The position numbers and the translations under genes were made by a program. Positions 33,152 to 42,406 of a stretch of 64,000 nt of DNA are shown in pieces (position 1 is the stretch's first letter; each line of letters begins with the position of its first letter). The notes beneath the pieces were generated by a model. That model saw nothing but the letters and a program-made list of their open reading frames with translations, made no database searches and was not told where the DNA came from. This stretch comes from Sphaerisporangium dianthi (lineage in GTDB: Bacteria > Actinomycetota > Actinomycetes > Streptosporangiales > Streptosporangiaceae): NCBI RefSeq assembly GCF_042654065.1, contig NZ_JBHSFP010000004.1, positions 248,001 through 312,000 of the forward strand. The letters run 5' to 3'.

Positions 33152-34144
33152 GTGATTGTGGACAAGGCGATCTATTGCGACGGCGGTCGCGAGACCATCT
33201 CCGGGGACATCAGCGAGACGTTCGAGGCCGCCCGGGCCAAGGGCGACTGCTTTGTGTGGATCGGGATGCACGAGCCGACCCAGGAGGAGTTCGACCTGGT
33301 CACCGGGGAGCTGAAGCTCCCCGACCTCGCCGTCGAGGACGCCATCCACGCCCATCAGCGCCCCAAGCTCGAGCACTATGACGACACGCTGTTCGTGGTG
33401 CTGAAGACCTTGCACTACGTGGAGGAGACCTCCGACATCGAGGTCGGCGAGATCATGCTGTTCCTCGGCGAGGGGTTCGTCATCACCGTCCGGCACGGCA
33501 GGGCCAGTCCGCTGACCGCCGTCCGCAAGCGGATCGAGGCCGACCGCGAACTCCTGGACGCCGGGCCCGCCGGGGTGCTGTACGCGGTGTGCGACCAGAT
33601 CGTCGACACCTACTCCAACGTCGTCCGCGAGGTCGAGGCCGACCTGATCGCGCTCGAAGCCCAGGTGTTCAGTCCCGACCAGAAGGACGTCACCGAGGAC
33701 ATCTACTCCCTCAAACGCGAGGTTCTGGAGTTCCGCGGCGCCCAGGACCCGCTCATCGCCGTCCTGGAGGAGATCGTGCGGGGCCGGGTCGGGATGTGCG
33801 CGCACATCTCCGACCAGTACCGCGACGTCCTGGACCACCTGCTGCGCGTCGACGGACAGGTCGACGCGCACAACGAACTGCTCTCCAACGTCCTGACCGC
33901 CCATCTCGCCCTCGTGGGCAGTCTGCAGAACCAGGTGGCCATGCAGCAGAACGCCGACATGCGCAGGATCTCCTCCTGGGCGGCGCTGATCGCGGTCCCG
34001 ACCATGATCGCCGGGATCTACGGCATGAACTTCGACTACATGCCAGAACTCCACTGGTTGCTCGGTTACCCCCTGGCGATGACCGTCATGGTCATCGCCG
34101 TCGTCATCGTCTACCGGCTCCTGCGGAAGAGCGGATGGCTGTGA
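33152..34144 (+). CDS. corA: CorA-family Mg2+/Co2+ transporter
   Basis: A 330-residue channel. The cytoplasmic alpha/beta funnel is followed by the long stalk helix and two C-terminal membrane helices. The selectivity motif GMN lies in IAGIYGMNFDYMPEL at the end of the first. It forms pentamers in the inner membrane. The GTG start at 33152 lacks a Shine-Dalgarno and is probably leaderless. Its end overlaps a 41-codon membrane-peptide gene. Confidence 0.92.
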   Translation: MIVDKAIYCDGGRETISGDISETFEAARAKGDCFVWIGMHEPTQEEFDLVTGELKLPDLAVEDAIHAHQRPKLEHYDDTLFVVLKTLHYVEETSDIEVGEIMLFLGEGFVITVRHGRASPLTAVRKRIEADRELLDAGPAGVLYAVCDQIVDTYSNVVREVEADLIALEAQVFSPDQKDVTEDIYSLKREVLEFRGAQDPLIAVLEEIVRGRVGMCAHISDQYRDVLDHLLRVDGQVDAHNELLSNVLTAHLALVGSLQNQVAMQQNADMRRISSWAALIAVPTMIAGIYGMNFDYMPELHWLLGYPLAMTVMVIAVVIVYRLLRKSGWL

Positions 34145-34260
34145 ACCTTCCCCCGAGGATCCCCTGGAGCAGGATCGTCCTGGCCCTCATCGCGCTGTGG
34201 ATCATCACGGTGACGGTCATCATCGTGCACGACCCCCGAGCGGCCGCGCCTCTCCCGTAG
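34135..34260 (+). CDS. small single-pass membrane peptide overlapping corA
   Basis: A 41-residue peptide from ATG 34135 (10-bp overlap with corA; GTG 34141 is an alternative). It has a Pro-rich start (NLPPRIPWSR), one hydrophobic helix (IVLALIALWIITVTVIIV) and a short tail. Overlap suggests translational coupling with CorA, hence a possible accessory subunit. No family is recognised. Confidence 0.45.
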   Translation: MAVNLPPRIPWSRIVLALIALWIITVTVIIVHDPRAAAPLP

Positions 34261-34263
34261 ACG

Positions 34264-35766
34264 TCAGGAGGACGTGCGGCCGCTGGTCATGGGCAGGCAC
34301 GGCGGCGATCGGAACACCACGCCGTCCAGGAAGTTGCCGGCCGTCGGGGTGCCTCCCGCGGCCGACACCGACGCGAAGGCGAACCGGGTGACGGTCTGCC
34401 CCGGCGGGACGACGTACACCCCGGTGTAGAAGCGCCAGGCGGTGTCGTCGTCGGAGATGTCCGCGGAGGAGGCGCCGGCGGGAACCTGGGCGACGGTCGC
34501 GCCGGGTGCGCCGATGAGCACGCGCATCACGTCGGTGCCAAGGCGGCCGCGGTGATACAGCGCCCAGGTCATCGGCGTTCCCGGAACGGTGGCCACGTCC
34601 TGATAGAGGGTGGAGACCTGGTTGGCGTTGAGCTCGGCGAACTGCTGGCCGTCGGCTGCCGGGATCCCGCTCGCGCCGCCTCGCCAGAACTCCAGCTTGC
34701 CGTCGGTGGCGGTGGTGTGCCAGCCGACGCTCGGGTTGGTGGAGGCGTCGGGGATCGACCAGTCGACCGTGGCCACCGGCGGCGCCTCGAAGCTGCCGTT
34801 GACCAGGTTGACCGGCGCGTAGGCGCAGGTGACGGCGACCGTGACCGTGGCGGTGCTGGTTCCGCAGGCCGTGGTGATGGTGTAGGTGAAGGTGTCGGTG
34901 CCGCTGAGGCCCGCGGCGGGCGTGTAGATCACGTTGCCGCCGGAGATCGTCGCGGTGCCGTTGGCGGGCTTGGTGACGCTGCTGATCACCGGCGAGGCGG
35001 CGGTGTCGTTGGCCGGGACGGGCACGCTGACGGCCGTGTCCTGCCTGGTGGCGGCGGTGTCGTCGGCGGCCGTGGTGGGCGAGATGGACTGCCCGCCGAC
35101 GATCTGGATCGGAGGGGCGGAGGTGTTGTTCCCGAGCTGGCCAGGAGCGGCGATGACGCTGCTGATCCCGGTCGGCCGGATGGTCATGCCGCGCCCGATG
35201 GTGCCTTGCCTGACCTGGAAGGTGATGACCTTCGGGGGCGGGTCCGTCTTGGTGTCCGGCGAGGTGATCGTCAAGGTGGTGCCGCTGATGGCGCCGGTCC
35301 CCGACTGGCCGACGATGTCGGCGCTGCCCAGCAGCGACGACAGGTCCCACGTGGTGGTGTAGGTCCTCACCAGCAGTGGCCACTGGGCGGTGCGGTGCGT
35401 CAGCGTGAGGGTGAAGGTGCCGCCCGGTGCGATCTGCCCGCCCCACAGGGACGGGGAGGTGTCCACCGAGATCGCCCCGCTGCCCAGCCGCATGCCGAAC
35501 GCGTTCTTCCAGTAGTACTCCACGGGATAGGTCGTCTGCCCGGGCCGGACACAGGGCGCGGCGGCGGCTCGCGTGACGGCGTGCGGCCCGGTGGCGGCGT
35601 CGTGCCGCAAGGTGGTGGCATTGTGCCGCAAGGTGGTGGCGTCGTGCCGCACGGAGACGGCGGCGTGCGCGGCGGCACCGGCCGCCACCTGCGTCCCTGA
35701 CGCGGTCAGCAACGCCACCAGGGCGAAGGCCGACGCGACGAGGGCGGATCTCGGGCGTTGTGACAT
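34264..35766 (-). CDS. secreted Ig-like/jelly-roll protein with N-terminal RHDATTL repeats
   Basis: A 500-residue exported protein. The signal peptide is at 7-35 (ALVASAFALVALLTASGTQV). Three RH(D/N)A(T/A)T-type repeats follow, then a domain of about 200 residues with CVRPGQTTYPVEYYWKN. A cadherin/Ig-like module has NGTATISGGNVIYTPAAGLS and GTDTFTYTITTACG, and a C-terminal jelly-roll-like domain starts NGSFEAPPVATVDWSIP. No catalytic motif or sorting signal is visible. GTG 35772 is an alternative start. It is probably an extracellular binding or adhesion protein. Confidence 0.7.
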   Translation of the reverse strand: MSQRPRSALVASAFALVALLTASGTQVAAGAAAHAAVSVRHDATTLRHNATTLRHDAATGPHAVTRAAAAPCVRPGQTTYPVEYYWKNAFGMRLGSGAISVDTSPSLWGGQIAPGGTFTLTLTHRTAQWPLLVRTYTTTWDLSSLLGSADIVGQSGTGAISGTTLTITSPDTKTDPPPKVITFQVRQGTIGRGMTIRPTGISSVIAAPGQLGNNTSAPPIQIVGGQSISPTTAADDTAATRQDTAVSVPVPANDTAASPVISSVTKPANGTATISGGNVIYTPAAGLSGTDTFTYTITTACGTSTATVTVAVTCAYAPVNLVNGSFEAPPVATVDWSIPDASTNPSVGWHTTATDGKLEFWRGGASGIPAADGQQFAELNANQVSTLYQDVATVPGTPMTWALYHRGRLGTDVMRVLIGAPGATVAQVPAGASSADISDDDTAWRFYTGVYVVPPGQTVTRFAFASVSAAGGTPTAGNFLDGVVFRSPPCLPMTSGRTSS

Positions 35767-35942
35767 CAACACTGAGCTCAACTCCGTCGTGAGAGATTTC
35801 TCTGGTAGATCGACTTCACGGCGGACGTTACTCTGTGTGATCAACGTATCGCGCCAGGCGTCCGTGGCGTGATCTTCGTGTCGGACTCCGGCCACGCCGT
35901 CATCCGGCGAGCGTCACTCGTCCTTGATGCGACTCGCCTGGC

Positions 35943-38480
35943 TCATGCGGCTGTGGGAACTTCGTCACCTTCGGTCTGGTCCGGACTCGGCGGGGAGGGA
36001 GGCAGCGTCTGTTCGCACCAGATGGTCTTGCCGGAGGTGGTCTGCCTTGTTCCCCAGCCCTGTGTGAGCTGTGCGACCAGCAGCAGTCCGCGGCCTCCCT
36101 CGTCGAAGACGCGGGCCCGGCGCAGGTGCGGCGCGGTGCTGCTGCCGTCGGAGACCTCGCAGATCAACGTGCGGTCGCGGATCAGCCGCAGCTGGATCGG
36201 GGCGGCCCCGTAGCGGATGGCGTTGGTGACCAGCTCGCTGACCACGAGTTCGGTGACGAACTCCATCTCGGCCAGTCCCCAGACGACGAGCTGGTCCAGG
36301 GCGAGTTTCCGGGCGTGCGAGACCACGGCCGTGTCGGCGGGGAGGTCCCAGGTGGCGAACTGGTCGGGGGAGAGGGCTTCGGTGCGCGTGAGGAGGAGGG
36401 CCGCGTCGTCGCTCGCCCGGCCGCCGAGCAGGGCGCCGGTCACGATGTCGCAGGTGTCTTCGAGCGACGCGGCCGGCGAGGTCAGCGCGCCGCACAGTGC
36501 GGCGAGGCCCTGGTCGATGTCGCGGTCGCGGGCCTCGATGAGCCCGTCGGTGAACAGGGCGACGACGCTGCCCGCGGCCAAGGGCAGCTCGATGGTCTCG
36601 AACGGCATGCCGCCGATGCCGAGAGGAGGGCCGACGGGCCCGCTCACGAGTTCCGCGGCGCCGCCAGGAGTGATCAGGACGGGCAGGGGGTGACCGGCGG
36701 TGGCCATGGTGCAACAGCGGGAGATGGGATCGTAGACGGCATACAGGCACGTGGCTCCCAGCTCGCCGGAGGCGGCCGCTTCGCCCTCGGCCATGCCGGT
36801 CTGTTCATCGCTGAGGTGAATGACCAGGTCGTCCAGGTGGGTGAGGAGCTCGTCGGGCGGCAGGTCGACGTCGGCCAGGGTGCGCACGGCCGTGCGCAGG
36901 CGCCCCATGGTGGCCGAGGCGTGGACGCCGTGGCCGACGACGTCCCCGACGACGAGGGCGACCCGGCAGCCGGACAGCGGGATCACGTCGAACCAGTCGC
37001 CGCCCACCCCTGCCTGTGCGCCCGCGGGCAGGTAACGGGAGGCGATCTCCACCGCCGGCTGCGCGGGCAGCCGCTGGGGCAGCAGGCTGCGCTGCAAGGT
37101 AAGCGCGGTGTTGCGCTCAAGGGTGTAGCGGCGGGCGTTGTCGATGGCGACACCGGCCTTGGCGACCAGCTCCGTCGCGTACGACAGGTCCTCTTCGTCG
37201 AAATCACCGGGCAGACGTGAGCGCCAGAAGCTGACCACGCCCATCCGCGTCTCCCGGGCGCGTAGCGGCGTCGTGATCAGCGAGTGGAAGCCGCGGTCCA
37301 GGATCCGGGCTGCCCCGTCCGGGTCGTGGTACCGCCATGTGGCGGAAGCCCGGAGGTCGGGTTCGATGATGGCGATCCCGAGGTGGTAACTGCGCGACTG
37401 AGGCGCGGAGGACTCCCAGTCGATCGTCGTGCCCGCCGAGTGGAACGGAGCGGCCTCCCGGAAGTCGCCGATGGCCACCCGGAACAGTCTCGCCCTCTCG
37501 TCCGGCGGCTGCTCTTCGCCTCGCAAGATGCACGCCGCAAGGTCGACGGTGACCAGGTCGGCGAACCGAGGTACCACCACCTGCACCAGTTCCTCCGCCG
37601 TCCGCCCGACGTCAAGGGTGGTGCCGACCGCCATGCTGGCGTCGTACAGCAGCTTGAGGCGCATGTGCGCCTCCTCCGTCAGCCGGCGGCTCTCCTCCAG
37701 CGAGCTCCCCATGCTGTTGAACGCGACTTCGAGGTCGCCGATCTCGCCGACTCCGGTCTCGGGCATGCGCGCCCCGAGATCACCGTCGGCGAGCCGTGAG
37801 GCGACGGCGGCCGCTCTGTGGACCGGGCGGACGATCGCCCGTGTCAGGTATCCGGTGTAGGCGGCGATGAGGAGAGCCGACGCCGCGAGCCCGCCGGCCG
37901 CGGCGGCGATCGACCACCGAACCCTGACCGCGGCGTTCCGCTCCCGCGCCTCCAATATGGACCGCGCGTCGTTGTCGAACCGGTCGAACTGGGCCCTGAC
38001 CTCGTCGATGCGCCGCTTGCCTTCGGCCGTCGTCTCCACGCTCCAGGCGGAGGGATCTCCGCGCCGTACGGCGCCGACCAGCGGGATCGAGTAGTCGCGG
38101 ATGAAGGAGCTCCCCTCATCACTGATCTTGAGGGCGAGTCTCCGCAGCTCGGGGGTGTCGGTGAGGCTGACGACCTTCCGCGCCTGTCCGGGGAAGGCCA
38201 CTCTGGCGGCCTCCCACGGCTGAAGGAAACGCTCCTGCCGGGTGATGAGGAAGCCGCGCTCTCCCGTCTCGAGGTCGAGGATGAGCTTCTCGAGGCGCCC
38301 GGCCTCGACGAGCGCCGTCCGGGTGCTCCTTCTCGCGTCCGTCGCCTGGAGCATGTCGCTGACGGCCCAGATCAGTGTGCCGAAGACGAGCCCGATCAGC
38401 AGCGTTAGCACGCTGCTGGCGATGAGAATAAGGGGCGTCAACCCTCTTTCGACACCCCACTTTGATCGGGTTGCGCTCAT
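35943..38480 (-). CDS. CHASE3-HAMP-GAF-PP2C(SpoIIE)-HATPase phosphatase
   Basis: An 845-residue membrane signalling protein. A first helix (about 15-40) and a CHASE3-like extracellular domain (DLETGERGFLITRQERFLQP, to about 185) come first, then a second helix and HAMP (about 190-265). GAF (about 275-440) precedes the PP2C domain (AGVGGDWFDVIPL, VVGDVVGHGVHASATMG, FTDGLIEARD). A C-terminal serine-kinase/anti-sigma HATPase (ELVVSELVTNAIRYG, GGRGLLLVAQLTQGWG) ends it. In actinobacteria such proteins act in partner-switching control of sigma factors through anti-sigma-antagonist dephosphorylation. No cognate antagonist is adjacent. Confidence 0.92.
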   Translation of the reverse strand: MSATRSKWGVERGLTPLILIASSVLTLLIGLVFGTLIWAVSDMLQATDARRSTRTALVEAGRLEKLILDLETGERGFLITRQERFLQPWEAARVAFPGQARKVVSLTDTPELRRLALKISDEGSSFIRDYSIPLVGAVRRGDPSAWSVETTAEGKRRIDEVRAQFDRFDNDARSILEARERNAAVRVRWSIAAAAGGLAASALLIAAYTGYLTRAIVRPVHRAAAVASRLADGDLGARMPETGVGEIGDLEVAFNSMGSSLEESRRLTEEAHMRLKLLYDASMAVGTTLDVGRTAEELVQVVVPRFADLVTVDLAACILRGEEQPPDERARLFRVAIGDFREAAPFHSAGTTIDWESSAPQSRSYHLGIAIIEPDLRASATWRYHDPDGAARILDRGFHSLITTPLRARETRMGVVSFWRSRLPGDFDEEDLSYATELVAKAGVAIDNARRYTLERNTALTLQRSLLPQRLPAQPAVEIASRYLPAGAQAGVGGDWFDVIPLSGCRVALVVGDVVGHGVHASATMGRLRTAVRTLADVDLPPDELLTHLDDLVIHLSDEQTGMAEGEAAASGELGATCLYAVYDPISRCCTMATAGHPLPVLITPGGAAELVSGPVGPPLGIGGMPFETIELPLAAGSVVALFTDGLIEARDRDIDQGLAALCGALTSPAASLEDTCDIVTGALLGGRASDDAALLLTRTEALSPDQFATWDLPADTAVVSHARKLALDQLVVWGLAEMEFVTELVVSELVTNAIRYGAAPIQLRLIRDRTLICEVSDGSSTAPHLRRARVFDEGGRGLLLVAQLTQGWGTRQTTSGKTIWCEQTLPPSPPSPDQTEGDEVPTAA

Positions 38481-38633
38481 TGTGGGCCCTGTTGGCTGGC
38501 ACGGCTGCTTCACCGAGTCTACGTTGGGGTCATCAGCCCCCTGAGCAGGGGCGTCCTGTCCAAGGACAGCCCCGGCCGCCGCCCGGCCACGCCATCAGAG
38601 AGACGCCGTTCGCGGGCCGAACGTCGCGGGCGA

Positions 38634-39131
38634 TCACTCGGTCACCTTGTCCAGGAACGAGTACAGGTTGGCCTTCGTGCGGGCGGTCTTCTCCTCCGGG
38701 GTGAGGGACTCGTCGATGGCCGCGCCCCCTGCCGCCTCCTTCTTCCCGCGCGTGTAGAGCGAGCAGGCGAGGTCGGTGCACAGGTACTGCCCGACCGAGT
38801 TTCCCTGCCTGCCGGCCTCGCCGGTCCGGCGCGCGGTCATCAGCGCGACGCCGCCGCTGGTGTGGGTGGTCAGGCACAGCGAGCACATGCTGCGCGAGGT
38901 GAAGCCGCGCGACGCGCCCGACGTCACCCGGAGTGCGACTCCGACGAGGAGGCCGTCGCGTTCGGCGACCAGGTAGGCGCGTTCGGGCGCGCCCGGATCT
39001 CGCCATCCGAGGAAGTCGAGATCTCCCCAGGGATGGTCGGCGAGGTCTTTGGGGAGGTTGATGCGCTTGACCTCCCCCTTGGAGCAGTTGACGAACGATG
39101 CGCGGATGTCGTGCTCGGTGGCTGGTCTCAT
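38634..39131 (-). CDS. FBP-domain (EF-G-binding, treble-clef zinc) protein
   Basis: A 165-residue protein of the FBP/FusB-like family. It begins RPATEHDIRASFVNCSKGEV, and a four-Cys zinc site is formed by MCSLCLT and LCTDLACSLY. RKxN-type ending residues follow. Relatives bind elongation factor G and some give fusidic-acid tolerance. It is divergent from a TetR gene with direct repeats between them, so it is likely under its control. Confidence 0.85.
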   Translation of the reverse strand: MRPATEHDIRASFVNCSKGEVKRINLPKDLADHPWGDLDFLGWRDPGAPERAYLVAERDGLLVGVALRVTSGASRGFTSRSMCSLCLTTHTSGGVALMTARRTGEAGRQGNSVGQYLCTDLACSLYTRGKKEAAGGAAIDESLTPEEKTARTKANLYSFLDKVTE

Positions 39132-39149
39132 GAGCGGGGAGGCTAGTCT

Positions 39150-39180
39150 TACTTAAGAGTAGTATGCAAATACTTAAAGA
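39150..39180. promoter_or_regulatory. candidate TetR operator: direct repeats 21 bp apart
   Basis: TACTTAAGAG (39150-39159) and TACTTAAAGA (39171-39180) recur exactly two helical turns apart in the 74-bp AT-richer divergent region between the FBP and tetR-like genes. Confidence 0.5.
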
Positions 39181-39205
39181 CTGTAAGCAAACGAGAAGGG
39201 GGCAT

Positions 39206-39793
39206 ATGGCACGGGCGGGAGTGACCGCGGAGCGTCTGACCCGGGCGGCGGCGGACCTGGCCGACGAGATCGGCTTCCAGAACGTGACCGTCTCCGAGCT
39301 CGCGCGCGGCTTCGGCGTCAAGCCCGCGGCCCTGTACTCGCACATCAAGGACGCGCAGGACGTGAAGGTCAGGGTGGCGTTGCTGGCCCTGGCGGAGCTC
39401 GCCGACAGGGCCGCCGACGCGCTGGCCGGCCGTGCGGGCAAGGAAGCGCTGCTGGCCTTCGCGAACACCTACAGGGACTACGCGAAAGAGCATCCAGGGA
39501 GGTACGCGGCGATGCAGGTCGTGTTCGACCTGGAGACGGCGGCCACCGGCGCGGCGGGGCGGCACGCGGAGATGACGCGGGCGATACTGCGCGGATACGA
39601 CCTGCCGGAGCCCGACCAGACGGATGCGGTGCGGATGCTCCACAGCACGTTCCACGGGTACGTGAGCCTGGAGACGGCGGGCGGGTTCCGCCGCCACCCG
39701 CGCGAGGTGGACGCCTCATGGTCCAGAACCCTGGACGCCCTCGACGCCGTCCTCAGAAACTGGCCCCCGCCCGATGACCACTCGCCACCCTAG
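39206..39793 (+). CDS. TetR-family transcriptional regulator
   Basis: A 195-residue regulator. The HTH region is VTAERLTRAAADLADEIGFQ, then VTVSELARGFGVKPAALYSHI. The C-terminal ligand domain with GGFRRHPREVDASWSRTLDAL is of the TetR_C_33/WHG type. ATG 39206 follows GAAGGGGG. An in-frame start 42 bases upstream lies inside the operator-like repeats. It probably represses itself and the FBP gene. Confidence 0.88.
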   Translation: MARAGVTAERLTRAAADLADEIGFQNVTVSELARGFGVKPAALYSHIKDAQDVKVRVALLALAELADRAADALAGRAGKEALLAFANTYRDYAKEHPGRYAAMQVVFDLETAATGAAGRHAEMTRAILRGYDLPEPDQTDAVRMLHSTFHGYVSLETAGGFRRHPREVDASWSRTLDALDAVLRNWPPPDDHSPP

Positions 39794-39841
39794 GGTGCGG
39801 GCGTCGACGCGTGGCCGTCCGCCTCGACCGGGGCGCCGGGT

Positions 39842-40813
39842 CTAGCGTGAATGGTCGACGCTGATCACGACGTTCCCGGTCTTCCGGCCCGTCTCGACGT
39901 ACCGGTGAGCCTCGGTGATCTCGTCCAGCGGATACCGTCTGTCGATGACCGGCCTGAAATCCCCGGACTCGATCAGTTCCTTGAAATGCCGCGCTATCGC
40001 CACGTCGTTCTGCGGGAGGGGGAATATCACCTTCTTGCCGCCGAACAGTGGGGTGACGAGCGCCAGGATCAGGTTCTGTGCCATGGGGCCCAGGTCCGAC
40101 GAGATGTAGATGCCGCGCGGCTTCAGCAGGCGCCTGCACCGGCCGAACGAACTCTTGGCGACCGCGTCGATGACGACGTCGTACGCCTGCTCGTCCTTCG
40201 TGAAGTCCTCGGCCGTGTAGTCGATGACCCTGTCGGCGCCCAGCCCTCTGACCAGCTCCATGTCCTTCGTCTCGCAGACGGCGGTCACGCCCGCGCCGAG
40301 GCTCCTCAGCAACTGGACCGCCGCCGAGCCGATGGCCCCGGTCGCGCCGTTGACGAGGACGTCCTGCCCGCTCCGGATCTTCCCCCACCTGATCATCGCG
40401 AGGGCGTACTGCGAACCCTCGGTGCTGGGAGCGGCCTCCTCGTAGGTCAGGCCCGCCGGGATGATCGCGAGCTTGCCGTCCTCCGGGATCGACATGTACT
40501 GGGCGTGGGCCCCGAACCCTCCATCGTTGTATCCGAACACCCTGTCGCCGACCTTGAAAGACGTGACGCCGCCGCCGACCGCCTCGACCTCCCCGGCGAA
40601 CTCGGTTCCGAGAACCGTCACTCTCGGCCGGACAAGCCCGGTGAAGAATCTCCAGATGAAGGGCTTGGCCGCCCGTAACGCGCAGTCGGTGCGATTGACC
40701 GTCGTCGCGTGGACCTTGATGAGCAAGCCGTTCTGCTCGACCGCCGGCTTTTCCACCTGCGAGACGCTGACCACTTCCGGCGCACCATATCGGGAGCGGA
40801 CCGCAGCCTTCAT
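39842..40813 (-). CDS. zinc-independent MDR-family NAD(P)-dependent oxidoreductase
   Basis: A 323-residue medium-chain dehydrogenase/reductase. The N-terminal GroES-like fold is MKAAVRSRYGAPEVV, and VLGTEFAGEVEAVGGGV follows. The NAD(P) motif is VLVNGATGAIGSAAVQLL. The catalytic and structural zinc Cys/His sets are absent, so it belongs to the quinone-oxidoreductase branch. The substrate is probably a quinone or enone. It is divergent from nothing and lies 48 bases from the convergent tetR-like gene. Confidence 0.87.
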   Translation of the reverse strand: MKAAVRSRYGAPEVVSVSQVEKPAVEQNGLLIKVHATTVNRTDCALRAAKPFIWRFFTGLVRPRVTVLGTEFAGEVEAVGGGVTSFKVGDRVFGYNDGGFGAHAQYMSIPEDGKLAIIPAGLTYEEAAPSTEGSQYALAMIRWGKIRSGQDVLVNGATGAIGSAAVQLLRSLGAGVTAVCETKDMELVRGLGADRVIDYTAEDFTKDEQAYDVVIDAVAKSSFGRCRRLLKPRGIYISSDLGPMAQNLILALVTPLFGGKKVIFPLPQNDVAIARHFKELIESGDFRPVIDRRYPLDEITEAHRYVETGRKTGNVVISVDHSR

Positions 40814-40963
40814 GACTGAATCGTAGCCACCGTACGCAGAACGGGCGCGGATCCCACGGTCGCAATCTGACCGGGGCCGAGCTCACGGGGAAGGTCGCCG
40901 TACGGCGGCCGGGCACGGGAGTCCGTGCCTGCCGCCGCCGTCGGCGGCAGGCACGGGGGCGGC

Positions 40964-41431
40964 TCAGCGCTCCGCGGCGAACCGCCAGCCGTAGCGGCGG
41001 TGCAGCACCGCGGCGACGCGGGCGAACCTCGCCTCGTCGAGGATGGCGCCCTCCCGGCGGATGTCGTCCTCGTCCAGCTCGAAGACCCGGTCCAACCGCA
41101 GGTAGGACGTCCGCTGCTCCCGATCCCAGGGACCCGGGCCGACCGCGAGCCAGTCATCCTGGTACTCCTCGTCGGGCTCGCGGCTCGACAGCAGCATGCC
41201 AAGGAGTCTCGTTCCATGGCGGCCCGTCCCGTGGCGGCCGACGAGCAGGAGGGGCCTGTCCTTGCCCTGCGTGGCGTCCTCCTCGTACGGCACCCAGGCC
41301 CATACGACCTCGCCCGGATCGGCAAGCCCGTCGAGGCTCGGGGAGTATGCCAGGGCCGTCGCCTTCTCCACGTCGTACACCTGCCGCACCGCACCACGAG
41401 GCGGGCGCGGATCGTTCTCGTGATCACGCAT
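40964..41431 (-). CDS. PemK/MazF-like family protein (orphan)
   Basis: A 155-residue protein with a MazF-type SH3-like barrel pattern: PGEVVWAWVPYEED, GKDRPLLLVGR and LLGMLLSSRE, then DWLAVGPGPWD and a helical tail ending VLHRRYGW. In MazF toxins GDI/RP and S/T residues at these places form the RNase site. Here the start is GEVVWAWVP with DRPLLL. No antitoxin gene is beside it, so it may be a housekeeping relative instead of a toxin. Confidence 0.65.
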   Translation of the reverse strand: MRDHENDPRPPRGAVRQVYDVEKATALAYSPSLDGLADPGEVVWAWVPYEEDATQGKDRPLLLVGRHGTGRHGTRLLGMLLSSREPDEEYQDDWLAVGPGPWDREQRTSYLRLDRVFELDEDDIRREGAILDEARFARVAAVLHRRYGWRFAAER

Positions 41432-41500
41432 TGCGGCAGCCTAACGCCACGCCCGCCGTGTCACCTCCCGTGCGGTGTCAGGCCGGCGACTCAAGCCGTG

Positions 41501-42271
41501 TCACGACACCGTGGGCGGTCCAGCGGCCTGACGGAGCGGGTGACGCACCCAGACGTTGGGCTCGACGTACACCGCGTGGCCGTGATCGACATCGCAGTGG
41601 ACGGGCACGAGGGCCCCGGGGACCTCGACGTCGCCCGTCGTGCGGAACGGGAGGCCGGTCCAGCCTCGCCACTCCTCAAGGGTGCCCGCCACCACCATGG
41701 ATCGCGGGGCGACCTTCTCGATGACCCCGCCCGCCCGTACGTGCACGCGCAGCCAGGGATCGGCCGGCAGGCCGTCCTCCCGGCGGAGCGCCGCGTAGTC
41801 GGCCATCGGGACGCGAGGCCGCAGGTGCTTGCCGTTCGGACGCACAGGGGCGAACAGCTCACCGAAGCCCAGCCGGGCGGCGTTCGACCGCAGGGCCGAG
41901 AGCATGACGGCCGACAGGCCCTTCCCCTGCATGTCGGGCCTGATCGTGATCTCCAGCGCCGAGATCGCGTCGGGGGAGACCCCGCGTCGGCGCGCCGCGG
42001 TCGCGCGCCAGAGCACGCCGTCCCAGCCGTTGTCGGGCAGCTCGTCGCCATCGAGCAGGAAGGGCGCCGAGAGGGCGCGCGCCACGAGGTCGCCGGGATC
42101 GGCGCGGTCGACGGCGACCAGCACGTACTCCGCGTACTGGGAGGTCGCGACCGGGTAGAACAGGTTCGCGGCCGGATCCTCCTTCATGAAGACCGGCCAG
42201 CTGTCGGGCATCCTCCACAGCTGCGGCTCCAGTTCGGGACGTTCCGCCAGCGTGGTGATGTGCAGTTCCAT
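41501..42271 (-). CDS. GNAT-family acetyltransferase-like protein
   Basis: A 256-residue protein starting MELHITTLAERPELEPQLW. The acetyl-CoA loop is in LEITIRPDMQGKGLSAVMLSA (QGKGLS). The C-terminal half (RVHVRAGGVIEKVAPRSMVV, VEPNVWVRHPL) is beyond a plain GNAT core and is shared by a group of actinobacterial proteins of unknown function. The chosen ATG 42271 starts where the family similarity starts. Confidence 0.75.
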   Translation of the reverse strand: MELHITTLAERPELEPQLWRMPDSWPVFMKEDPAANLFYPVATSQYAEYVLVAVDRADPGDLVARALSAPFLLDGDELPDNGWDGVLWRATAARRRGVSPDAISALEITIRPDMQGKGLSAVMLSALRSNAARLGFGELFAPVRPNGKHLRPRVPMADYAALRREDGLPADPWLRVHVRAGGVIEKVAPRSMVVAGTLEEWRGWTGLPFRTTGDVEVPGALVPVHCDVDHGHAVYVEPNVWVRHPLRQAAGPPTVS

Positions 42272-42348
42272 GACTGGATTGTCGCTGTGCGGCATCAACG
42301 CGGCAAAGGGGTTCCATTCCGTCTGAGGCCCTTTGTGACGCCGGCGGC

Positions 42349-42375
42349 GTTCACGCCGTTCACGCCGTTCACGCC
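42349..42375. repeat. 9-bp tandem repeat (GTTCACGCC, three copies)
   Basis: Three exact copies lie between the gpx-like stop and the GNAT start, flanked by a GCCGGCGGC palindrome. It is probably a slippage repeat, and the flanking palindrome could serve as terminator. Confidence 0.6.
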
Positions 42376-42406
42376 GCCGGCGGCCGGGAAGCGGCCGATC
42401 GCCGGT

